A stretch of DNA of 64,000 nucleotides from Ralstonia pickettii (lineage in GTDB: Bacteria; Pseudomonadota; Gammaproteobacteria; Burkholderiales; Burkholderiaceae): contig NZ_JFZG01000002.1 in NCBI RefSeq assembly GCF_000607165.1, forward strand, positions 1-64,000, in the 5' to 3' direction. The notes beneath the pieces are model-generated. The model was not told the origin of the DNA and did no database searches. It worked only from the letters and a program-made list of their open reading frames with translations. A program made the position numbers and the translations under genes. How positions within the stretch are numbered: the first letter of the stretch is position 1; each line of letters begins with the position of its first letter. This document shows positions 11,813-21,078 of the stretch, one piece after another.

Positions 11813-14800
11813 ATGCGCTCATTTGCCAAACGTATCGCCCTCACCGCAACGGCGAGCCTCATGCTCGCGCTGGCGGGATCGCCGCCAGCAGGTGCGGAGG
11901 ATATCGATCTCTATACGGGGTTGCAGCAGAACGCTGGCAAGCCGAATGTGCTGATCATCTTTGATGACGGCGCCAACTCTGACGCTAACGCCCAGTTCAC
12001 CTGCTCTGTGCAAGGCCTGACCGTCGCCAACCCAAAGAAAAGTTCCGGCGCAGAGCAATGTGCGTTGTATGGAGCCATCCAGTCGATCAACAGTACTTCG
12101 CCGCTGCTGGGTAACCTGAACCTCGGGTTGATGATGTTCGACCCGAAGAGCCCGGGCGGAATCTTCCGGTTCCCGTCTGCAAGCTCGCCGTCCGCGCAAG
12201 CCCTGCAGCTGATGGATGGCACGGGGGTGAACAGTTTCCTGTCGTACATGCAGAATCAGTTCCCAAGCGATCTGAACGGCAACAACGTCCAGACGTCGGG
12301 TGCGATGCAGGAGGCCTGGTCCTTTTACTATGGGTACCATTCCTCGCTCAACAAGATGATTGCGTTGTCGGGCAACCAGTACACGTCGCCCCTCACGGAT
12401 CCGTGTCAGCGCAATTTCATCATCTACATCGGTAACGCCACCAACAGCGGGCATCCGGCTGAAAGCGACTCGCAGATGTACAACGCGCTGGCGGCCGCTG
12501 CGCCGACGCCGACTTCTGCACAGCTCCAGCAGATTGTCATCCCCACGTATAACAAGTATCAAAGCAACTGGGGAGACGAGTGGGCGCGCTTCATGTATCA
12601 GACCGATCTGCAGGGAACGGCCAATTCGGCCAATCCGCAGAACGTCGTGACCTACGCCATCACGGTCACGGATGGTAATAACCCCGACTACGTCGCGTTC
12701 GACAACAGCATGGCCACCAACGGTGGCGGCAAGGCCTACACCATCCAGCTCGGCGACGTGCAAGGGTTGCAGCAGGCCCTGTTGTCGATCCTGAATGAGA
12801 TCCAGGCCGTCAACAGTGTCTTCGCATCGGTCAGTCTGCCTGCCGCTGTCAACACCCAGGGTCAGTTCCTGAGCCAGGTCTACATCGGTATGTTCCGCCC
12901 GGATGCCACTGCCGCGCCGCGCTGGATGGGCAACCTCAAGCAGTATCAGGTCGGCTACGACACGAGCGGCAATATCGTCCTGCAGGATTCTCTTGGGAAT
13001 CCTGCCATCAGCAGTGCGGGCACGGGCTTCATCGCGCCAACAGCGGTGAGCTTCTGGACCCAGGATCCGCCATTGACGTTCGGTGCGGGCAGCTATGGGA
13101 CATCGGGTGTATCCGGCTGGCCAACCAACGGTTTTTGGCAGAACAGTCCATCAGGCGTGGGCTGGAACCTCGATTCACCTGACGGCCAGATCGTCGAAAA
13201 GGGTGGCGCCGGCGAGATGATGCGTGCCCAGAACGTGACCAGCCAGTCAGGACGGACGCTCTACACGTGCAATGGCGTGGGCACCTGTCCGCTCGGCACG
13301 GCCATGCCGTCTTTCGATACGTCCAACAACTGGCTCACGGGCACCAACGGATTGAATGCGATCAATTCCGGCACCAGCGGCGCTCCCACGATCACCTCGG
13401 CGCAACAAAACTATCTGATCAACTGGGTACGCGGGCGCGACGTCTATGCGCTTGACGGTGGGGCAAGTACCGGCGCTGGGCAGGAGGCCGAGACCGGACC
13501 GGGCGGATCCGTGACCGTGCGCAGTTCGATTCACGGCGACGTGCTGCATTCGCGCCCTGTGGTCGTGAACTATGGGGGTAGCATCGGCATCGTGGCGTTC
13601 TATGGCGCCAATGATGGTGTGTTTCATGCCGTCAATGCGAACCAGACCATGGGCATCAACGGCGTCCGGCCGGGTGGTGAACTGTGGGGCTTCATTGCGC
13701 CCGAGTTCATCGGCAAGCTGAGCCGTCTCTACGCCAACTCGCCGGAAGTGCAGCTTTCCACGACGCCTAAAGGTATTTCGCCGACGCCGACGCCGCGCGA
13801 TGATTTCTTTGACGGCAGTACGACCGTCATGCAGGACCAGCGGAATCCGGGAAACCCGCGCACGATCATCTTCCTGACCGCGCGTCGCGGCGGTAACTTG
13901 ATCTACGCGTTGGACGTGACCAATCCGACGAGCCCGCAATACCTGTGGTCACGCAGCAATAGCGACATTCCGGAACTCGGTCAGACCTGGTCAAAACCGC
14001 GTCTCATGACGGTGGCGGGCTACTCCGGCCCACTGCTGATCATGGGGGCTGGCTATGACGCGTCCTCCGAGGACAGTGATCCCGCGCCCGGCACCGATAC
14101 GGTGGGCCGCGGCATCATCGTGCTCGATGCCTACACGGGTGCGCCGGTGTGGAGCGCGCTTCCCAACTGCACCGGCATGCCTGGTGTATGCGTGAAGAAC
14201 ACCGGTCTGACCCGGTCGATTCCCTCTGACGTCACGGTGGTCGATCGCACGGGCAGCGGCTATATCCAGATGGCTTACGCCGGAGACGTCGGCGGCAATA
14301 TCTGGCGCGTGGATTTCCAGACGGCCGCAGGCAACACTCCGTCCAACTGGACGATCACCCAGCTCGCTACCCTGGGCGGCGCAGCCAACACCAATAACGC
14401 GCGCAAGTTCTTCTATGCCCCCGACGTGGTGCCCACCTCCGCCTACAACGCCATCATGGCGGGCACCGGCGATCGGGAACACCCGCTGTATTCTTCCAAC
14501 ACGATGCCGGGTACGGCCTACAACGTAGTCAACCGGTTCTACATGGTGAAGGATTCGAATCTCGGCAGCATGCCCGCGAGCTGGACCCCCATCACCGAAG
14601 CCAATCTGTTCAATGCATCGACGCTGGCGTACGACGGATCGGGTTCGGGCTTCTACATCACACTGCCCAACCCGGGTGAGAAGGTGGTGAACGCTCCGCT
14701 GACGGTGGCCGGATACACCACCTTCGGGACGAACACCCCTGCCATTCCCACGGCAGGCCAGTGCTATCCCAACCTGGGTGTTGCGCGCGCCTACTCGGTC

Positions 14801-15061
14801 GGCTTCCTGACCGGTACCGGGCAGAATCCGAACCGCTCGGTTGTTCTCGACGGCGGTGGCTTCCCGCCCTCGTCGGTGTATGGCGTTGTCCTGATCAATA
14901 ACGGCAACGGCACCACCTCGTCTGTGCCGGTGTGCTTCGGCTGCGGCAATCAGACGGGCACAAGTGGAGGCGGCTCCGCGCTGGCCCCCGTCCAAGTGAC
15001 ACCTAAGGGCCTCGGCAAACGCAAGCGCACATTCTGGTTCGCCGACACCGACAAGCATTGA
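11813..15061 (+). CDS. pilY1: pilus tip adhesin PilY1
   Basis: This 1082-residue secreted protein has a Sec signal peptide (about 1-28, ending GAEDID). An N-terminal region resembles a von Willebrand A domain (VLIIFDDG near 46) but lacks a clean DxSxS metal site. The C-terminal half is the PilY1 beta-propeller (AYAGDVGGNIWRVDF near 825). The calcium loop normally just before that motif reads DRTGSGYIQ (811-819) here, so only its first aspartate is kept. PilY1 sits at the pilus tip and governs extension, adhesion and surface sensing. Last gene of the minor pilin operon; AGGAAG precedes the start. Confidence 0.9.
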   Translation: MRSFAKRIALTATASLMLALAGSPPAGAEDIDLYTGLQQNAGKPNVLIIFDDGANSDANAQFTCSVQGLTVANPKKSSGAEQCALYGAIQSINSTSPLLGNLNLGLMMFDPKSPGGIFRFPSASSPSAQALQLMDGTGVNSFLSYMQNQFPSDLNGNNVQTSGAMQEAWSFYYGYHSSLNKMIALSGNQYTSPLTDPCQRNFIIYIGNATNSGHPAESDSQMYNALAAAAPTPTSAQLQQIVIPTYNKYQSNWGDEWARFMYQTDLQGTANSANPQNVVTYAITVTDGNNPDYVAFDNSMATNGGGKAYTIQLGDVQGLQQALLSILNEIQAVNSVFASVSLPAAVNTQGQFLSQVYIGMFRPDATAAPRWMGNLKQYQVGYDTSGNIVLQDSLGNPAISSAGTGFIAPTAVSFWTQDPPLTFGAGSYGTSGVSGWPTNGFWQNSPSGVGWNLDSPDGQIVEKGGAGEMMRAQNVTSQSGRTLYTCNGVGTCPLGTAMPSFDTSNNWLTGTNGLNAINSGTSGAPTITSAQQNYLINWVRGRDVYALDGGASTGAGQEAETGPGGSVTVRSSIHGDVLHSRPVVVNYGGSIGIVAFYGANDGVFHAVNANQTMGINGVRPGGELWGFIAPEFIGKLSRLYANSPEVQLSTTPKGISPTPTPRDDFFDGSTTVMQDQRNPGNPRTIIFLTARRGGNLIYALDVTNPTSPQYLWSRSNSDIPELGQTWSKPRLMTVAGYSGPLLIMGAGYDASSEDSDPAPGTDTVGRGIIVLDAYTGAPVWSALPNCTGMPGVCVKNTGLTRSIPSDVTVVDRTGSGYIQMAYAGDVGGNIWRVDFQTAAGNTPSNWTITQLATLGGAANTNNARKFFYAPDVVPTSAYNAIMAGTGDREHPLYSSNTMPGTAYNVVNRFYMVKDSNLGSMPASWTPITEANLFNASTLAYDGSGSGFYITLPNPGEKVVNAPLTVAGYTTFGTNTPAIPTAGQCYPNLGVARAYSVGFLTGTGQNPNRSVVLDGGGFPPSSVYGVVLINNGNGTTSSVPVCFGCGNQTGTSGGGSALAPVQVTPKGLGKRKRTFWFADTDKH

Positions 15062-15076
15062 CCCGCATCGCCCCTC

Positions 15077-15101
15077 AACGGCCCGCCCAGCGCGGGCCGT
15101 T
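15077..15101 (+). terminator. stem-loop after pilY1
   Basis: A perfect 10-base stem (15077-15086 with 15092-15101) with a 5-base loop lies 16 bases after the pilY1 stop. The tail is TACAATTCC, so the T run is poor, but the hairpin is strong and well placed to end the pilus operon before the peroxidase gene. Confidence 0.55.
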
Positions 15102-15158
15102 ACAATTCCGGACAGATGCCGGAGCACCCCCGTTCCCGCAACCACCCGGAGAGTAGCC

Positions 15159-15656
15159 ATGAGTGACGTCTACGCATTCGAGGCCGATTCGTTGACCGGC
15201 CAGCGCGTGCCGCTGTCGCAGTACAAAGGCAAGGTCCTGCTGATCGTGAACACGGCGAGCAAGTGCGGATTCACGCCGCAATACGCCGGTCTGGAGGCGA
15301 TGTACAAGCGGCTGCATGAGAAAGGCCTCGAGGTGCTTGGCTTTCCGTGCAACCAGTTCGGCAAGCAGGAGCCGGGCGGCGAAGACGAAATCGGCGCGTT
15401 CTGCGAGAAAAACTACGGCGTCTCGTTTCCGATGTTCGGCAAGATCGACGTGAATGGTTCGAACGCGCATCCGCTCTACAAGTGGCTGACCTCGGAAAAG
15501 CCCGGCGTGCTCGGCATCGGAGCGGTCAAATGGAACTTCACCAAGTTTCTGCTGCGCCGCGACGGCACGGTCTACAAGCGCTATGCGCCCATGACCAAGC
15601 CGGAAGAGATCGCCGACGATATTGAGCGGCTGCTGGCGGAGCCGGATCCCGCCTGA
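15159..15656 (+). CDS. glutathione peroxidase family protein (thioredoxin-dependent type likely)
   Basis: This 165-residue cytoplasmic peroxidase reduces hydroperoxides. The catalytic set is visible: Cys36 in NTASKCGFT, Gln70 in NQFGKQEPG and Trp125-Asn126 in VKWNFTKF. A second cysteine at position 82 (GAFCEKNYGV) fits the resolving cysteine of the thioredoxin-using bacterial members, so glutathione may not be the real reductant. It uses cysteine rather than selenocysteine. GGAGAG precedes the ATG. It stands alone between pilY1 and a convergent regulator gene. Confidence 0.9.
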   Translation: MSDVYAFEADSLTGQRVPLSQYKGKVLLIVNTASKCGFTPQYAGLEAMYKRLHEKGLEVLGFPCNQFGKQEPGGEDEIGAFCEKNYGVSFPMFGKIDVNGSNAHPLYKWLTSEKPGVLGIGAVKWNFTKFLLRRDGTVYKRYAPMTKPEEIADDIERLLAEPDPA

Positions 15657-15663
15657 GGTTGGG

Positions 15664-16362
15664 TCAGCCCGACGACCCCCGCACCTTGCGCATGAAATCC
15701 GCCAGCGAGCGCTCGGCGGATTCGGCAAAGTGGCGCTCCAGGATGTCGACCTTGACGCAGCGGTCGAGGCGGAAGGTGCGGTAGTCCTGACGGTGCTCGC
15801 ACCAGGCGGCCACCAGCCAGACTTGTCCCCAGAAGAACAGGCCGAGCGGCTGGATACAGCGCTCGGTCAACTGACCTTGCGCATCCCGGTAAGACAGCCG
15901 CGCAACGGCGTGGCGGCCGAGCGCCGCATGCAGCGTGTCAAAGATCTGTTTGACCTCGCTGCCCATGCCGTAGCCGGGGGCGAAGATGCGTGTGGTCTCG
16001 GCTTCGTTGCGGCGCTCCGCAGGCAGGGCGCCCATCAGTTTTTCCAGTGCCGCTTCCACCGAGTCGGCCATGGTGCCGCCGCTCCACGCCTTGATCATCC
16101 GCGCGCCGGCCACCAGGGCCTCGACTTCATCGGCGGTGAACATGAGCGGCGCGATATCGAAGCCCGCGCGCATGCGGTAGCCGATACCGGCTTCGCCTTC
16201 GATCGGCACGCCCGAGACGGACAGGTCGCGGATGTCGCGATACACCGTGCGCTCGGACACGCCGAGGCGCTCGGCCAGCATCGCCGCCGTGGTCAAGCGG
16301 CGGCCTCGCAGGATCTGGGCAATCTGGAACAGGCGGTCGGCGCGGCGGGTCATGCGCGGCAT
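15664..16362 (-). CDS. YafY-type HTH/WYL-domain transcriptional regulator
   Basis: This protein of about 232 residues has an N-terminal DeoR-like winged helix (TRRADRLFQIAQ, TVYRDIRDLSVSG) and a C-terminal WYL domain that senses a ligand. The first basic stretch MTRRADRLFQ is the usual family start; ATG at 16362 (MPRMTRR) and at 16353 are both possible, and the frame is open to 16398. WYL regulators often control neighbouring genes; the cupin and VOC genes immediately upstream on the same strand are candidate partners, but I see no defined operator. Confidence 0.85.
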   Translation of the reverse strand: MPRMTRRADRLFQIAQILRGRRLTTAAMLAERLGVSERTVYRDIRDLSVSGVPIEGEAGIGYRMRAGFDIAPLMFTADEVEALVAGARMIKAWSGGTMADSVEAALEKLMGALPAERRNEAETTRIFAPGYGMGSEVKQIFDTLHAALGRHAVARLSYRDAQGQLTERCIQPLGLFFWGQVWLVAAWCEHRQDYRTFRLDRCVKVDILERHFAESAERSLADFMRKVRGSSG

Positions 16363-16403
16363 TGTAGTGGCCTTCGGCCCGGGTGCAATGCGCGCCATAT
16401 CCC

Positions 16404-16883
16404 CTACGCGCCGAAGGGCGTCAGCTCACGTTGCGGGTGGATGTCCACCACGTCGACCTGCTCGCCACGGCGCAGCATGCGCTTGCCCAGTCGCGGGAAA
16501 TCGGCAATCTCGATGTTCAGATGTTCGCCGCCGCACAGATAGACGAGGTCTTCCTTGCCGCAGTTGCGCAGGTGGTGCGCGATGCCCGTGGGGAACGCCA
16601 TGAAATCGCCGGCGCGCACGGTGAACATGCTGTCTGCGATTTCAGCCTGCGCTTCGCCAGAGAGGATGTAGATCCATTCCTCTTCGCGCTGGTGCGAGTG
16701 ATAGACGAATGATTCCTTGCCCGGCGGCACGCGCGCGAAATTCACGCCGGTGCGCTTGAGCCCGAGTAGCCGGCCCATCATGGTGCCGTGGATTTCCGAC
16801 AGGCTGTTCCAGGGGTGCGAAAACGACTGCGTGCGCGCGGTGACATCCGCTGCACGCATGAGATACGGGGATTGGCTCGGCAT
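16404..16883 (-). CDS. cupin-domain protein
   Basis: This 159-residue single-domain cupin has motif 1 at HSHQREEEW (62-70), giving H62, H64 and E68 as metal ligands, and motif 2 at GDFMAFPTGIAHH (92-104) with the histidine ligand. The substrate cannot be read from sequence. It lies between the WYL regulator and the VOC protein on the same strand, 41 bases from the former and 60 from the latter, so the three may share a role in handling a small toxic or xenobiotic compound. Confidence 0.85.
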   Translation of the reverse strand: MPSQSPYLMRAADVTARTQSFSHPWNSLSEIHGTMMGRLLGLKRTGVNFARVPPGKESFVYHSHQREEEWIYILSGEAQAEIADSMFTVRAGDFMAFPTGIAHHLRNCGKEDLVYLCGGEHLNIEIADFPRLGKRMLRRGEQVDVVDIHPQRELTPFGA

Positions 16884-16911
16884 GGTGTTCTTCTTCTCTG
16901 TCTCGTAGTGA

Positions 16912-16935
16912 AGGCCGGCGCCCGCGCACCGGCCT
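16912..16935 (-). terminator. stem-loop after the VOC gene
   Basis: A 10-base stem with one G-T pair and a 4-base loop lies just after the stop of the VOC gene (reading the minus strand). No clear T run follows, so termination may be partial and the cupin gene could be read through. Confidence 0.4.
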
Positions 16936-16943
16936 CGGGGGCG

Positions 16944-17339
16944 TTACTGCTGTAGCAGGTACGCCTGTGTCTTGGCGTCCGGTTCGTGCAGGCCGACGCG
17001 GTTGCCTTCGGTGTCGACGATGTGGGCGATGCGGCCCATGTGGTCGGGCAGCGTCATCGGGCCGAATACGCATTGGCCGCCACTGCCGTTCACGCGTTCC
17101 AGCACCGCATCCAGATTGGGTGCGTTCAGGTAGACCACGCTGCCCTTGTCGGACGGCGCAAAGCCTTCGCCCTTGACCAGGGCACCATGGACGGTCGTCT
17201 CACCGGCCGGAAACACGCCCATGGTCAGATCGCCCATGTCTTCCTGCTTGAGCTGCGTGTCGAAGACGTTCTCGTAAAACTTCACCGCGCGCGGGAAATC
17301 GTTAGCGGGGATTTCAAACCAGTTGATCACGCTTGCCAT
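16944..17339 (-). CDS. VOC-family (glyoxalase/bleomycin-resistance fold) protein
   Basis: This 131-residue protein has the paired beta-alpha-beta-beta-beta modules of the vicinal oxygen chelate fold: VINWFEIPANDFPRAVKFYENVF at the start and MGRIAHIVDTEGNRVGLHEP near the end. Similar proteins are annotated as glyoxalase-like or as PhnB-like, but the substrate is unknown. It is probably the first gene of the minus-strand group that includes the cupin and the WYL regulator. Confidence 0.85.
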   Translation of the reverse strand: MASVINWFEIPANDFPRAVKFYENVFDTQLKQEDMGDLTMGVFPAGETTVHGALVKGEGFAPSDKGSVVYLNAPNLDAVLERVNGSGGQCVFGPMTLPDHMGRIAHIVDTEGNRVGLHEPDAKTQAYLLQQ

Positions 17340-17412
17340 GTTGTCGCTCCGGTTGATGAGGCAGGCGGTTGGGGGAACCTGTCTCGTTAAGGTGGAGCGA
17401 TTCTGGCGGGGG

Positions 17413-17438
17413 GCTCCTGACAGCGTTCTGTCAGGAGC
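17413..17438. repeat. perfect 11-base inverted repeat
   Basis: An exact 11-base stem (17413-17423 with 17428-17438) with a 4-base loop lies in the 168-base gap between lrgB and the VOC gene. Neither strand has a following T run, so it is a weak terminator for lrgB (whose stop is 70 bases away) and might instead be an operator for the VOC-cupin-WYL group. Confidence 0.5.
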
Positions 17439-17507
17439 ATTCAGGAGGACTGCGGAGTGTGTTGAACATTGCCCAGGCAGTGAACTCCGGGCGGAGGGGG
17501 AAACAGT

Positions 17508-18239
17508 TCAGTGCGGAATCCAGCCCGCCAGCAGCGGCACCAGCACCGCCGTCAGCACGCCATTCAGGCCCATGCCAAGCGCGGAGAACGCACCCGCCTC
17601 CGGATTGACCTGAAACGCGCGCGCCGTACCGATGCCATGCGCCGCAATGCCGGTAGCAAATCCGCGCACGCTGTACTCGCGCACGCGCAGCAGATTCAGC
17701 AGCCGCGTCGTGGTGGTCGCACCGACAATGCCGGTAATGAGCACCAGCACCGCCGTAATGGTCGGTGCGCCGCCGATCTTCTCCGAGATGCCCATCGCGA
17801 TCGGGATCGTCACCGATTTCGGCGCCATGGAGCGTAGCGTTTCGGGCGATGCGCCCAGCAGCCATGCGATGCCCACGGCTGACACCACCGCCACGATCGA
17901 CCCTGCCAGCAGCCCGCCCACCAGCGGCAGCGCGTGGCGGCGCAGCTTCGCCCATTGCTGGAACAGCGGTACGGCCAGCGCGACGGTGGCCGGGCCCAGC
18001 AGAAAGTGCACGAACTGCGCGCCGTCGAAGTACGTCTTGTACGGCGTGCGCGTGAGCGTCAGCAGCGTGCCCAGGATGACGACCGCAATCAGCAGCGGAT
18101 TGACCATCGGGTTGAAGCGGCTGCGCTCGTGCAGGCGCACGCCGATCAGGTAGGCAATGAGCGTGGCGGTCAAGCCCAACAGCGGGCTGGCGGCCAGGTA
18201 GACCCAGAGCTGGTGCAGGTTGGGAGCCATCGCGTTCAT
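17508..18239 (-). CDS. lrgB: LrgB-family membrane protein
   Basis: This 243-residue inner membrane protein has six or more hydrophobic spans and the LrgB/CidB signature (PKSVTIPIAMGISEKIGG, AAHGIGTARAF). LrgAB/CidAB are holin-like partners linked to murein hydrolase control; in several bacteria the pair transports pyruvate or related organic acids, and a plant chloroplast homologue exports glycolate. Its start overlaps the lrgA stop (ATGA). The adjacent glycolate oxidase genes fit a role in organic acid movement, which is my inference. Confidence 0.92.
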   Translation of the reverse strand: MNAMAPNLHQLWVYLAASPLLGLTATLIAYLIGVRLHERSRFNPMVNPLLIAVVILGTLLTLTRTPYKTYFDGAQFVHFLLGPATVALAVPLFQQWAKLRRHALPLVGGLLAGSIVAVVSAVGIAWLLGASPETLRSMAPKSVTIPIAMGISEKIGGAPTITAVLVLITGIVGATTTTRLLNLLRVREYSVRGFATGIAAHGIGTARAFQVNPEAGAFSALGMGLNGVLTAVLVPLLAGWIPH

Positions 18240-18613
18240 GGGGCCAGCTCCTCGTTGCCTTCGCCGCTGTCACCCATGCGGCGCATCAGCGCGCGGGTGA
18301 CGAGCGCACCGGCGGCGATCGATAGCCACGTCGACACAACGGTCGCCACGACGATCGGCAGCCACTCCTGCCCGATGCGGTTCAGTTGCGTCATCACGCC
18401 CACGCCGGCCGGCACGAACAGGATGGTCAGATGTCGGAGCAGGTCACTGACGGTGCCCTGCATGACTTCGAGCACGCGGCCCTTGTCTACCAGCAGGTAG
18501 ATGACCAGCAGCACCATGCCGATCACCGGGCCGGGCACCGGCAGGTGCAGCGAATACGTCAACAGCTCTCCCACCGACTGGAACGTCAACAGGATCGCGA
18601 AGGTTTGCAGCAT
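18236..18613 (-). CDS. lrgA: CidA/LrgA-family holin-like protein
   Basis: This 125-residue protein has four hydrophobic spans and the family pattern FQSVGELLTYSLHLPVPGPVIG near the N terminus. It forms a unit with lrgB, which it overlaps by four bases. It lies 52 bases downstream of glcF on the same strand and may be co-transcribed with the glycolate genes. Confidence 0.9.
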   Translation of the reverse strand: MLQTFAILLTFQSVGELLTYSLHLPVPGPVIGMVLLVIYLLVDKGRVLEVMQGTVSDLLRHLTILFVPAGVGVMTQLNRIGQEWLPIVVATVVSTWLSIAAGALVTRALMRRMGDSGEGNEELAP

Positions 18614-18665
18614 GGGGCCTCCGGGTGAAACGAAGCGCCAAGTATAGAACCCGGCTGCGTTCGTT

Positions 18666-19910
18666 TCAGCCCAGCATGCGGTCGACCAGTTCGATCCAGT
18701 GTTCGACCGGCGTGTCTGTGCCGCTCTGCAGATGCGTCACGCAGCCGATGTTGGCGGTGACGATGCGCTCGGGCTGCGTCGCTTGCAGCTTGGCGAGCTT
18801 GTCGTCGCGCAGGCGGTAGGCGAGCTCCGGTTGCAGCACTGAATACGTGCCCGCCGAACCGCAGCACAGGTGGCTGTCGGCGCAGAGCTTGACGTCCACG
18901 CCCAGCGAAGCGAGCAGCGTTTCGACCGCGCCACGAATCTGCTGACCGTGCTGCAGCGTGCAGGGCGGGTGCCACGCCACGCGCGGCCGTTGCGCTTCCG
19001 GTTTGGCCTTCTGCAGAAGCTGTTGCGAGAACGCTGGCAGCACCTCGCACAGGTCGCGCGTCATGGCGGACACGCGCGCCGCACGCTCGGCATAGGCCGG
19101 ATCGTCGCGCAGCAGGTGTCCGTATTCCTTGACCATCGCGCCACAGCCCGAGGCGGTCATGACGATGGCCTCGGCGCCGGCTTCGATATGCGGCCACCAC
19201 GCATCGATGTTGGCGCGCATGTTGCCGAGGCCGCCTGCGTGGTCGTTCATGTGATACCGGATGGCGCCGCAGCAGCCCGCGCGGTCTGCGCTGATGAGCT
19301 GCACGCCCAGCTTGTCGAATACGCGCGCCGTGGCTGCATTGATGTTGGGAGACATGGCGGGTTGTACGCAGCCTTCGAGCAGCAGCATCTTGCGTGCGTG
19401 CGCGGTGTTTGGTCGCACGCCAGCGTGGGGCTGCTTGGCCGGGACCTTGTTGCGCAGCACTTGCGGCAACATCGGCCGCACTGCCTGCCCGAGCTTGAGC
19501 GCGGAGCCAAACAGCGCCGGCCGTGTCAGCCCCTCGCGCAGCGCCCAGCGCACGGCGCGTTCGCCCAGGGGGCGCGACTCTCCTTTCGCGTCGAGCTGGT
19601 CATCGACGATCTTGCGGCCGATCTCCACCAGGCGCCCGTAGGTCACGCCGGATGGGCAGGTCGATTCGCAGTTGCGGCAGGTCAGACAGCGGTCCAGGTG
19701 CAGACGCGTTGCCTCACCGGCGGGTTGGCCCTCCAGCACCTGCTTCATCAGGTAGATGCGTCCTCGCGGGCCGTCAAGCTCATCGCCGAGTAGTTGGTAG
19801 GTCGGGCAGGTGGCCGTGCAGAAACCGCAGTGCACGCACTTCTGCACGATGCTTTGGGCTTCTTCGCCCTGAGGGGTGTTGCGCAGGAACGCCGCGAGCG
19901 TGATTTGCAT
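18666..19910 (-). CDS. glcF: glycolate oxidase iron-sulfur subunit GlcF
   Basis: GlcF is the electron-transfer subunit of the membrane-associated glycolate oxidase that turns glycolate into glyoxylate. The 414-residue protein has two [4Fe-4S] cysteine clusters near the N terminus (C25, C28, C31, C35 and C75, C78, C81, C85), each ending in CP, followed by two CCG domains (GCCGAIRYHM and LCCGSAGTYS). It is the last of the glc genes, 12 bases after glcE. Confidence 0.95.
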   Translation of the reverse strand: MQITLAAFLRNTPQGEEAQSIVQKCVHCGFCTATCPTYQLLGDELDGPRGRIYLMKQVLEGQPAGEATRLHLDRCLTCRNCESTCPSGVTYGRLVEIGRKIVDDQLDAKGESRPLGERAVRWALREGLTRPALFGSALKLGQAVRPMLPQVLRNKVPAKQPHAGVRPNTAHARKMLLLEGCVQPAMSPNINAATARVFDKLGVQLISADRAGCCGAIRYHMNDHAGGLGNMRANIDAWWPHIEAGAEAIVMTASGCGAMVKEYGHLLRDDPAYAERAARVSAMTRDLCEVLPAFSQQLLQKAKPEAQRPRVAWHPPCTLQHGQQIRGAVETLLASLGVDVKLCADSHLCCGSAGTYSVLQPELAYRLRDDKLAKLQATQPERIVTANIGCVTHLQSGTDTPVEHWIELVDRMLG

Positions 19911-19922
19911 GATGGGCTTGCG

Positions 19923-21056
19923 TTAGAAGTCGGCGTACAGACGGCCCGGGTTGAAGATGCCGTGCGGATCGAAGCTGTCCTTCAGGCGCTTGTGCACAGC
20001 CATCAATGGCGTGGCGACAGGCGTGAAGATGTCGCTGGCGCGGTCGCCGTTGCGGAACAGCGTGGCGTGGCCGCCGGCCTTGCTTGCTGCGTTGCGGATA
20101 ACGTCAGCCGAGGTGTTGGCGGTGTCGATCCACCAGCGCTGGCCGCCGCCCCATTCGACGAGTTGCTCGTCGGCAGACGCATGGCCGAGCGCCAGTGGCG
20201 GCGTAGCCGGGGGCAGGGCGATGCGCCACAGCGGCAGGCTGCCCTGCACGGCACGCGCAAAGAACGCATGCGATTGCTCGCGCAGGTCGCGCCAGAACGT
20301 CGCGCCTTCTGCGTCGTCAACGCGCTCGCCGCCGAGCTTGGCAATGGCTGCGCGCACCGCCGCATCGGCACCGCTCAGGCGTACCCACAGCACACCGTCG
20401 ATCCACGCAGACGCCGCGATCGGCAGCGGCTGGCCGCCCCAGCGGTTCAGGGTATCGATGGCTTCGCCTTGCGCCATGGCAAAGCGCAGCGTTGCATCGC
20501 AGGACGGTATCGGCAGCACCTTGAGCGACACCTGCACGATCAAGCCGAGCGTGCCGAGCGCGCCGGCCATCAGACGCGAGACGTCGTACCCGGCCACGTT
20601 TTTCATCACCTGGCCGCCGAAGTTGAGTATGTCGCCGCGGCCATCCATGACGACGGCGCCGAGAACGAAATCGCGCAGCGCGCCCACCGACTGCCGGCGC
20701 GGGCCGGACAGGCCGGATGAAAACGCACCGCCGACGGTCGCCTGCTTGCCATCCGCGGCAAAGTGGGGCGGTTCGAACGCCAGCATCTGCCGGTGCTCGG
20801 CCAGCGCGGCTTCGATCTCGACGAGGGGCGTGCCGCTGCGCGCCGTGATGACGAGTTCGGCGCAGTCGTAGTCGACGATGCCGGACCATTCGCGTGTGTC
20901 GAGCACGGTGCCGTGGGGTGCCGGTGCGCGGCCGTAGAAATCCTTGGTACCGCCACCACGCAGGGTGAGCGGCGTTCGGCTTTCGGTGGCCTGGGCAACG
21001 GCGTCACGAAAGCGCGAGAGCGCGGGCGAAAGGGCAGTGTCTGGGGTGGTTGGCAT
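19923..21056 (-). CDS. glcE: glycolate oxidase FAD-binding subunit GlcE
   Basis: This 377-residue subunit carries the FAD-binding type 4 fold (PLTLRGGGTKDFYG, VGGAFSSGLSGPRRQSVGAL, GALGTLGLI) but lacks most of the C-terminal cap seen in GlcD, as is normal for GlcE. The frame is open back to 21224, but I start at ATG 21056 (MPTTPDTAL), which gives the family length. It follows the ion-channel gene and precedes glcF. Confidence 0.92.
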   Translation of the reverse strand: MPTTPDTALSPALSRFRDAVAQATESRTPLTLRGGGTKDFYGRAPAPHGTVLDTREWSGIVDYDCAELVITARSGTPLVEIEAALAEHRQMLAFEPPHFAADGKQATVGGAFSSGLSGPRRQSVGALRDFVLGAVVMDGRGDILNFGGQVMKNVAGYDVSRLMAGALGTLGLIVQVSLKVLPIPSCDATLRFAMAQGEAIDTLNRWGGQPLPIAASAWIDGVLWVRLSGADAAVRAAIAKLGGERVDDAEGATFWRDLREQSHAFFARAVQGSLPLWRIALPPATPPLALGHASADEQLVEWGGGQRWWIDTANTSADVIRNAASKAGGHATLFRNGDRASDIFTPVATPLMAVHKRLKDSFDPHGIFNPGRLYADF

Positions 21057-21078
21057 GTCGAACTTTCTGGCGGGCAGC

